From an uncultured Eubacteriales bacterium (lineage in GTDB: Bacteria > Bacillota > Clostridia > Christensenellales > Aristaeellaceae): 64,000 nucleotides of DNA. This document shows positions 58,857-64,000 of the stretch, piece after piece (the first letter of the stretch is position 1; the number at the start of each line of letters is the position of its first letter). Below the pieces are notes generated by a model. It ran no database searches. It was given only the letters and a program-made list of their open reading frames with translations, and had not been told where the DNA came from. The stretch spans positions 98,653-162,652 of the forward strand of contig CADCFG010000003.1 of assembly GCA_902800625.1 (NCBI GenBank). The letters are read 5' to 3'. A program made the translations under genes and the position numbers.

Positions 58857-59762
58857 ATGAACAAATACCTTGAAGTGTCCAAAGAGGTTCAGGAAGCCCT
58901 CGCGGCGGGCAAGCCGGTGGTGGCGCTGGAATCCACCATCATCAGCCACGGCATGCCCTATCCCCAGAACGTGGAGACGGCGCTGAACGTGGAGAAGATC
59001 ATCCGGGAAAACGGCGCGGTGCCGGCCACCATCGCCATCATCGGCGGCAAGCTGAAAGCCGGGCTGACCAAGGACGAGATCGAGTACCTGGGCAAGAAGG
59101 GCACGGACGTGATCAAGGCCTCCCGGCGCGACCTGCCGGTGCTGGCGGCCCGGGGCGACGACGGTGCCACCACCGTGGCCACCACGATGATCATCGCGGC
59201 CATGGCGGGCATCCGGGTGTTCGCCACGGGCGGCGTCGGCGGCGTGCACCGGGGCGCGGAGGTCACCATGGACATCTCCGCCGACCTGGAGGAGCTGGCC
59301 CAGACGCCGGTGCTGGTGGTGTGCGCCGGGGCCAAGAGCATCCTGGACCTGGGGCTGACGCTGGAGTACCTGGAGACCAAGGGCGTGCCGGTGATCGGCT
59401 ACGGCACCGACGAGCTGCCCGCGTTCTACACCCGCAAAAGCGGCTTCGGCGTGGACTATCGCCTGGATACCCCGGACGAAGTGGCCGCCGCGTTCCGCGC
59501 CAAGCTGGACATGGGCCTGAAGGGCGGCATGCTGGTCACCAACCCCATCCCCGAGGAGTACAGCATGGACCCCGCCGTCATCAACAAGGCCATCGACGAG
59601 GCCGTCAACGAGGCCAACCGGCTGGGCATCAAGGGCAAGCAGACCACGCCCTTCCTGCTGGCCAGGATCAAGGACATCACCGGCGGCGACAGCCTGGCCA
59701 GCAACATCCGCCTGGTCTACAACAACGCTGCCCTGGCGGCGCAGGTGGCCGCGAGGCTGTGA
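58857..59762 (+). CDS. psuG: Pseudouridine-5'-phosphate glycosidase
   Basis: PsuG splits pseudouridine 5'-phosphate into uracil and ribose 5-phosphate, the step after PsuK. The 301-residue protein has ALESTIISHGMPYPQN at 24-39, IGGKLKAGLT with the catalytic Lys, GGDDGATTVATTM-like RGDDGATTVATTM and FATGGVGGVHRGAE. The length is normal. AGGAGG lies nine bases before the ATG. The ribose phosphate product links to phosphopentomutase and the pentose pathway. Confidence 0.97.
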   Translation: MNKYLEVSKEVQEALAAGKPVVALESTIISHGMPYPQNVETALNVEKIIRENGAVPATIAIIGGKLKAGLTKDEIEYLGKKGTDVIKASRRDLPVLAARGDDGATTVATTMIIAAMAGIRVFATGGVGGVHRGAEVTMDISADLEELAQTPVLVVCAGAKSILDLGLTLEYLETKGVPVIGYGTDELPAFYTRKSGFGVDYRLDTPDEVAAAFRAKLDMGLKGGMLVTNPIPEEYSMDPAVINKAIDEAVNEANRLGIKGKQTTPFLLARIKDITGGDSLASNIRLVYNNAALAAQVAARL

Positions 59763-59768
59763 TGCAGC

Positions 59769-59816
59769 CCACGCGCTGACGCGGGGACGGCAATGCCGTC
59801 CCCGCGTCAGCGTGTT
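59769..59816 (+). terminator. Terminator of psuG
   Basis: A long stem pairs 59771-59790 (CTGACGCGGGGACGG inside) with 59796-59814, loop CAATG, followed by TTTATAC. It may also serve the convergent DUF4317 gene. Confidence 0.88.
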
Positions 59817-59831
59817 TATACGATTATACCC

Positions 59832-61007
59832 TCAGAACGGCGCTTCGTCCTCCCCCGCCGCGCCCGGTTCCTGCCGGGCGGCGATGGAGATGTTCACCCC
59901 GTTCACCTCCACGCCCTCGTCGGCGCGGATGAGGATATACTTGAAGCCGTCGATGACCCGGGTCTCGATCAAATCGCTGCGCTCGGGGTTCACCTGCACC
60001 ACCACATCCGGCGTGCGCACCTCGAACTTCTTGGGCTCGGCGATGTTCACGGCCCGCAGCTGGATGCCCTGGCCAAACTCGGCATCGTACCGCTGCTCGA
60101 AGGCCTCCAGCTTCTCGTCCGGCACGCCGCAGCTCTCCAGCATGCCGGTCACCTCCCGCTTGGAGATCACCAGCGGCTCGGCGGCCTTGTCCTGGTTGTG
60201 GGCCTCGATCATCTCCCGGAACTGCTCGTGCACGGTCTGGGCCACCTCGAAGCTCAGATCCTCGTCCAGCGCGTCCTCCAGCACCGCCTGGAACACCTCC
60301 CGCTGCTCGGCGGCGGGCATGGGCGCGTCGGCGTGGAACACGGCGTCGATGAACTCGTCGTGCACATTGGAAGCGTCCCGGGTGAAGTACAGGGCGCTGT
60401 AGATGTTGGTGGCGCGGTCGTCAAAGGTGGGGAACATAAAGCCCAGCTCCGGCGCGGACACCACCCAGTCCAGCTCCCGGCTGTGGAAGGCGTTGTCGTC
60501 GCTGCAATAGCTCAGCGCCGGCTTGGTCAGCTTCACCGGGCAGACGCTGACGAGGATATAGTTGAACACCTCCTCGGATATCACGTCCACCTTGTTCTCG
60601 TCGGTATGCTTGAAAGGCACGTCGTAGGCGTCGTGCATCATCAGGATCAGGTAATTGCCCTCCAGCTCCAGGCTGTCGATGATCTTCCCGCACAGCGCCT
60701 GCACGCCCTCGTCCACGGACAGCGCGGTGTTGCGCAGGGCCATCAGCAGGCCGTGGGCCTCGTCGTCCATCACCTGGTCGGCCCGGAATTCGATGTCGAT
60801 CAGGTTCTTGCCCGGCACGCCCGCCAGCGTGCGCTTGAAGATGGCCAGGTACTTCTCCTGCTCCTCCTGGGGAAAGCTCATCAGCGAGCGGTCGAACGCG
60901 GCCACCACCTCCCGCTTTTCGTTCACATAGCAGCCCCTAATGCGCGTGATGGCGTTCTTGTCCACGTTCAGTCGGCGGCGGATCTCGGCGATTTCTTTTC
61001 TGTTCAT
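59832..61007 (-). CDS. DUF4317-family protein
   Basis: This 391-residue cytoplasmic protein belongs to a conserved Clostridia family of unknown function. Family-like features are MNRKEIAEIRRRLNVDKNAI at the start, RIRGCYVNEKREVVA, and VSVCPVKLTKPALSY followed by an RELDWVVSAPELGFMFPTFDDR segment. The start is ATG 61007 behind TGAGGTC. Between a TATAAT-like -10 near 61058-61063 and the start codon lies a hairpin (AATGGG-x-ACGCC, 61029-61056) that may influence translation or stability. Confidence 0.85.
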   Translation of the reverse strand: MNRKEIAEIRRRLNVDKNAITRIRGCYVNEKREVVAAFDRSLMSFPQEEQEKYLAIFKRTLAGVPGKNLIDIEFRADQVMDDEAHGLLMALRNTALSVDEGVQALCGKIIDSLELEGNYLILMMHDAYDVPFKHTDENKVDVISEEVFNYILVSVCPVKLTKPALSYCSDDNAFHSRELDWVVSAPELGFMFPTFDDRATNIYSALYFTRDASNVHDEFIDAVFHADAPMPAAEQREVFQAVLEDALDEDLSFEVAQTVHEQFREMIEAHNQDKAAEPLVISKREVTGMLESCGVPDEKLEAFEQRYDAEFGQGIQLRAVNIAEPKKFEVRTPDVVVQVNPERSDLIETRVIDGFKYILIRADEGVEVNGVNISIAARQEPGAAGEDEAPF

Positions 61008-61156
61008 AGTTGACCTCATAGAATAAGTAATGGGCACGCCCGAAGGCGTACCCATTGATTATAGCACCCAACTGGAATCGCTGTTTTAAGACAAAACGGC
61101 AATTCGATGATAAATGAACCTTCTACTACCCGCGGTTGGGAGCGATGTAAGCGCGG

Positions 61157-63553
61157 TCACGCTTCCATGTAGACGCCCTTTTCGATCTGGAACAGCTTCC
61201 AGGCATCCTCGTCCTCGAAGAAGGTCCAGCGCTCGCGGGCGGTATCGCCGCCCCGGGTGATCTTCAGCTCCAGGCCCACGCTCTTGCGCTCCGCGCCGTC
61301 CACGGTCACGGACCTCGGCTGGAAGCGGCCGTCGATGTCCGCCTGACGGGTCTCCTTCTCCGCGTCGGTCAGGGCGTCCAGCGCCGTGCCGATGTCCGCC
61401 AGCACCGCCGTACCCTCTTCCGACAGGTTCTCGGCCTCGCCGCAGCCCAGCAGCTGCATCACGATGGCCAGCCGATCCGCAAGGGGCAGCGCGTCAAAGG
61501 CGGCAAACTGCCCGGCGGGCACCAGCTTGTCCGCGTCCACGATCTCCACTTTCGCGCCTTCGCCCAGGCCATCCGCCAGCGACTTCAGCGCGTCTGCCGA
61601 GGCGGGTCTGTCAGCGCTGGTCACGCCATGCAGCGCATCCACGGGCACATATGTGAACACGAGATCCTTCTTCGCCCCGTCCTCCGCGTCATCGGCGTCT
61701 CCGCTCTCGTCGGCGGTCTCCTCGGGCTTGGTCTCCTCGGGCTTCGTCTCCTCGGGCTTCGTCTCCTCGGGCTTGGTCTCCTCGGGCTTCGTCTCCTCGG
61801 GCTTGGTCTCCTCGGGCTTCGTCTCCTCGGGCTTCGTCTCCTCGGGCTTCGTCTCCTCGGGCTTCGTCTCTTCGGGCTTCGTCTCCTCGGGCTTCGTCTC
61901 TTCGGGCTTGGTCTCCTCGGACGCCGTATTGGCCTTGGTGATGCTCGCCAGCAGGCTCATCGCGCCGCCGCGGCGCATCAAGACCGTGATCACCTTGCCG
62001 GCGATGGAATAGGCCGTGGCACTGGCCGCACTGCCCTTGGTCAACTTGTCGCCGCGCTCGCCGTTGTAGTAGATCTCCAGCTCGTCGCCGTCCTCGTAGT
62101 CGTCCAGGGTGAAGGTCACTTCCTCGCCCTCGTGGGCGGTCTTGTAGCCAGCCACCTCGCCCTGGCCCTCCACCTCGTCAATTTTCAGCGCGTTGTTCGC
62201 CGCGGAAGCCGCGCGGATGATATAGTTGATGGACTGCTTCAGCACCTCGGCGACCTTCTCGTCCTTACCGCTGAGCACCTTTTCCGTTGTCGAATCGTCA
62301 CTTCCAGATTTTGTCGTGGTTTTGACGGTTGCCACGGAGCCATCGTTCAGTTCCGCCGCCCATACGGTCACCTGAGCCTTGCCAAGGTCGACGCTGCCGT
62401 CATCCGCAGCGCTAAAAAACTGAATCGCCGCAGCCTTGCCGGACACGGTACCGTCCACGATCACGTTCCCGCCGGCTGAATGTGCGTCAGCCATGATGCC
62501 GACGCTCTCACTTCCCGTGCCTTTCACATCGCCGCCTACGGTGACCGTGGCGCCATTCTTCGCCTCGACGCCGCAAACGGCGCCCTCCACATCGCCGTCC
62601 ACGGTGACCTTGGCACCCTGTTCGCCTGCAGAAACGCCCGTGCCTTCGGCAAAGCCATTGGTTCCCTCGGCGCCGGTGGCCTTGACGCTGCCATTGACCG
62701 TGACCTCGCCATAGGCATCTTTGACGCCGCAATTCGCGCCGGTTACGTCTCCCGTGACCGTCACCTTGCCATTGGTGGTTTGAACGCCTGTCCTTCCGCC
62801 CGTCACGCTTCCATTGACGGTGATGTCGACGCGAGACGACCAGTTCACGACGCCGTACCCGGTCTCGCCGGTCACGTCGCCGTTTTCAACGGTGATCTTG
62901 CTGCCGCTGCCATCGGAATAAATGCCATCCTTGGCGCCTTTCACGTCGCCGTTTTTAATGGTGACTTCGCTATCGGAGGCATGGACTTCAATGGCGTTCC
63001 CTGTTCTTGCATATACGGCGGCAACATCGGGAGTAGCTGTGAAATCTTCGCCGACGGTAACCTTGCCGCCCTGCGGCGTAGCGGTTGACGACGCGTCCTC
63101 TGGCTGTTTCCCGATAACGATACCGTTTTCGTCCGCCGTGACGTTTTTAATAACGTTGACGTTGATGACACCGGCATCCTCAATCTGACCGTTGACGCCG
63201 CTGGAAATCGTCACGCCATCGTTGTTATCATCGGCATAAACTCTGGTCACTTCGACATCAATTTCCTTGAAGGGGGTCCTTTCAGACGTAAAGGTACGCG
63301 AATCGCCGTCTTGATCTCCAACAGAAACGGTGACGGTTGTGGTGCTTTTAACATTCACTTCAACTTTGTTGACTTCATCATACTTCTTGACAGTGACCTC
63401 GCCATCCGAAGGTCCAGTGTAATCAAGAGCTTGCGCTGCCTCCTGGGCAATACTCTGCTCTTCGACCACAATCTCGTCCGCCAGCGCGGAGAAGCATCCC
63501 AACAGCATGCACAGCGCCAGCAGCGAGGCCAGCATTTTTCTCGTCATCTTCAT
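61157..63553 (-). CDS. Surface protein with beta-helix-like repeats and a 13-unit EETKP stalk
   Basis: The 798-residue precursor has a signal peptide (about 1-26). Residues about 110-385 consist of short repeats (VTVNGSVTGGRTGV, VTVTGDVTGANCGV, VTVDGDVEGAVCGV), each about 20 residues, consistent with a right-handed beta-helix. A linker and about 13 tandem EETKP units (nt 61714-61920) follow, then a C-terminal globular domain of about 175 residues. No sortase or SLH anchor is visible. AAAGGGG precedes ATG 63553. It resembles adhesins with a charged stalk; the ligand is unknown. Confidence 0.8.
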   Translation of the reverse strand: MKMTRKMLASLLALCMLLGCFSALADEIVVEEQSIAQEAAQALDYTGPSDGEVTVKKYDEVNKVEVNVKSTTTVTVSVGDQDGDSRTFTSERTPFKEIDVEVTRVYADDNNDGVTISSGVNGQIEDAGVINVNVIKNVTADENGIVIGKQPEDASSTATPQGGKVTVGEDFTATPDVAAVYARTGNAIEVHASDSEVTIKNGDVKGAKDGIYSDGSGSKITVENGDVTGETGYGVVNWSSRVDITVNGSVTGGRTGVQTTNGKVTVTGDVTGANCGVKDAYGEVTVNGSVKATGAEGTNGFAEGTGVSAGEQGAKVTVDGDVEGAVCGVEAKNGATVTVGGDVKGTGSESVGIMADAHSAGGNVIVDGTVSGKAAAIQFFSAADDGSVDLGKAQVTVWAAELNDGSVATVKTTTKSGSDDSTTEKVLSGKDEKVAEVLKQSINYIIRAASAANNALKIDEVEGQGEVAGYKTAHEGEEVTFTLDDYEDGDELEIYYNGERGDKLTKGSAASATAYSIAGKVITVLMRRGGAMSLLASITKANTASEETKPEETKPEETKPEETKPEETKPEETKPEETKPEETKPEETKPEETKPEETKPEETKPEETKPEETADESGDADDAEDGAKKDLVFTYVPVDALHGVTSADRPASADALKSLADGLGEGAKVEIVDADKLVPAGQFAAFDALPLADRLAIVMQLLGCGEAENLSEEGTAVLADIGTALDALTDAEKETRQADIDGRFQPRSVTVDGAERKSVGLELKITRGGDTARERWTFFEDEDAWKLFQIEKGVYMEA
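61714..61920 (-). repeat. Thirteen tandem 15-bp repeats encoding EETKP
   Basis: Units of GGTCTCCTCGGGCTT or its one-base variants (CGTCTC, TTCGGG) run without interruption. The near-identity of the DNA suggests repeat-number change by slippage, always in frame. Confidence 0.92.
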
Positions 63554-63594
63554 GTTAAACCCCTTTCCTATATAATCAGCATTCTTTTTTCAGG

Positions 63595-63623
63595 GTTATA
63601 ATACCCCCCGGGTAATTTGTCAA
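63595..63623 (-). promoter_or_regulatory. Promoter of the EETKP surface protein gene
   Basis: On the minus strand TTGACA (63618-63623), 17 bp, TATAAC (63595-63600). Confidence 0.7.
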
Positions 63624-63637
63624 CCATCTTTATATTA

Positions 63638-63796
63638 ATACTACTCTCAGTTTAAAACAGCCAGAGCAGCGGAAAGCATTTTTCGTTCTGGCAAGGCGAG
63701 CCCTTGCAGGCTTGCTGGCGGCAAGTCAAAAGGGCGCAACGCCGCCAGGGCGGAAAAGGCACCCGCTGTATGGCTGGATTAAACTGAGAGGAGTAT
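63638..63796. repeat. 159-bp MITE-like element with 18-bp terminal inverted repeats
   Basis: ATACTACTCTCAGTTTAA (63638-63655) is the inverse of TTAAACTGAGAGGAGTAT (63779-63796) at 17 of 18 positions. Inside is a core, CTGGCAAGGCGAGCCCTTGC to GCCGCCAGGGCGGA (about 63692-63754), which occurs again in diverged form at 63826-63908. Confidence 0.75.
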
Positions 63797-63825
63797 AAGG
63801 CCTGATAAAAACAAGATAGCCGAGG

Positions 63826-63908
63826 ATTCTCTTGCTGGCAAGGCGAAGCCCCGCAGGCTTGCTGCTGCAAGTCAGGGGGCTTCAACGCCGCCAGTGCGGA
63901 TAAAACCA
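63826..63908. repeat. Second, diverged copy of the element core
   Basis: TTGCTGGCAAGGCGAAGCCC, then GCAGGCTTGCTGCTGCAAGT and CAACGCCGCCAGTGCGGATA follow the same order as the core at 63692-63754, but without the flanking terminal inverted repeats. Confidence 0.7.
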
Positions 63909-63910
63909 TG

Positions 63911-63985
63911 ACCACCCGTAAAACGGGTGGTTTGCACAAGGGCTAAAAGCCCAAGGAATACCGGCCAGCGTCTCAAGGCGCTGGC
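63911..63985. repeat. Three consecutive hairpins, possible IS200/IS605-type end
   Basis: ACCACCCGT-AAA-ACGGGTGGT (63911-63931), GGGCT-AAA-AGCCC (63940-63952) and GCCAGCG with CGCTGGC (63964-63985). Small AT-looped hairpins in series are typical of subterminal ends of IS200/IS605 elements. No transposase lies inside the window, so this is tentative. Confidence 0.4.
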
Positions 63986-64000
63986 TTTCACCTTATCCAA

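Larger units (their letters stand above)
63624..64000. other. Gene-free right end made of inverted-repeat elements
   Basis: No credible gene was found. The region contains a MITE-like element (63638-63796), a second copy of its core (63826-63908) and three successive hairpins (63911-63985), and runs off the window edge. A 95-residue open frame on the minus strand spans both repeat cores and is considered spurious. Confidence 0.65.

Noticed and set aside
61714..61920. CRISPR-like array
   Set aside because: The 15-bp units are contiguous, without spacers, and encode EETKP in frame within a long gene.
63652..63939. 95-residue open frame on the minus strand
   Set aside because: It consists of two translated repeat cores (QQACKGSPCQ, QQACGASPCQ) with no ribosome site; repeat DNA explains it better.
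1..64000. tRNA or rRNA genes
   Set aside because: No cloverleaf with a GTTCGA-type T loop or conserved rRNA segment was noticed in the intergenic regions by eye; a tRNAscan or Infernal run would be decisive.

Overview
The window is a high-GC, gene-dense stretch of bacterial chromosome. It most likely comes from an uncultured gut or rumen-type Clostridia (Firmicutes). The reasons are the gene order secD-secF-recJ-relA-dtd-hydrolase-hemZ, a Spo0A-family regulator, strong AGGAGG ribosome sites, sigma-A promoters mostly with 17-bp spacers, many signal-peptide proteins with bacterial Ig-like (Big_2) domains, and a BspA-type leucine-rich-repeat protein. No rRNA, tRNA, prophage or CRISPR array was recognised. 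The taxonomic placement is inference from gene content.

Layout. 1-7.5 kb (minus strand): an AzlC-like permease cut by the window edge, a small membrane protein, a secreted M16 metallopeptidase with SLH-like C-terminal repeats, an HTH/TPR regulator, and an Lrp regulator overlapping an aminotransferase. 7.9-16.3 kb: glycogen phosphorylase and a GH13 glucosidase, a membrane-anchored coiled-coil protein, a Spo0A-like response regulator, phosphopentomutase and GAPDH. 16.3-18.3 kb: an island of MITE-like repeats, an XRE repressor with clear operators, three very small secreted, lipoprotein or zinc-ribbon genes, and a lipoprotein of 11-residue A/E repeats. 18.4-20.3 kb: a cell-wall amidase with Ig-like domains, interrupted by two in-frame UAG codons. 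20.4-28.3 kb: a Met-gamma-lyase-like PLP enzyme, ribosome hibernation factor, a DUF4230 operon, topoisomerase III, and an AT-rich membrane protein with its own XRE regulator and repeated operators. 28.4-41.3 kb (minus strand): the protein export, stringent response, recombination and haem cluster, ending in three tandem cyclophilins. SecF carries two long acidic inserts. 41.4-49.1 kb: an Ig-like surface protein, a FecCD/FecE-type importer pair without a binding protein, and a 1,280-residue LRR/Ig-like surface protein. 49.2-55.6 kb: aquaporin, an SH3 protein, two CobW-family GTPases (one His-rich, one fused to a DUF1980-like domain), and two related secreted proteins. 55.7-64 kb: diaminopimelate epimerase, an NlpC/P60 hydrolase, pseudouridine kinase and glycosidase, a DUF4317 protein, a repeat-rich surface protein with 13 EETKP units, and an end region made of inverted-repeat elements.

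How the genes work together. Central functions are storage glucan breakdown feeding glycolysis (phosphorylase, GH13 enzyme, GAPDH), nucleoside salvage (phosphopentomutase, PsuK/PsuG), protein export and folding outside the membrane (SecDF, cyclophilins), cell-wall synthesis and turnover (DapF, amidase, NlpC/P60), and metal handling (CobW GTPases, FecCD/FecE). The envelope theme is strong: more than a dozen products carry signal peptides or lipoboxes.

The most unusual signals are the doubly amber-interrupted amidase, the XRE-controlled mini-operon of cysteine-motif peptides, the A/E-repeat inserts in SecF that resemble the A/E-repeat lipoprotein, the CobW-DUF1980 fusion, and several families of small inverted-repeat elements between genes.
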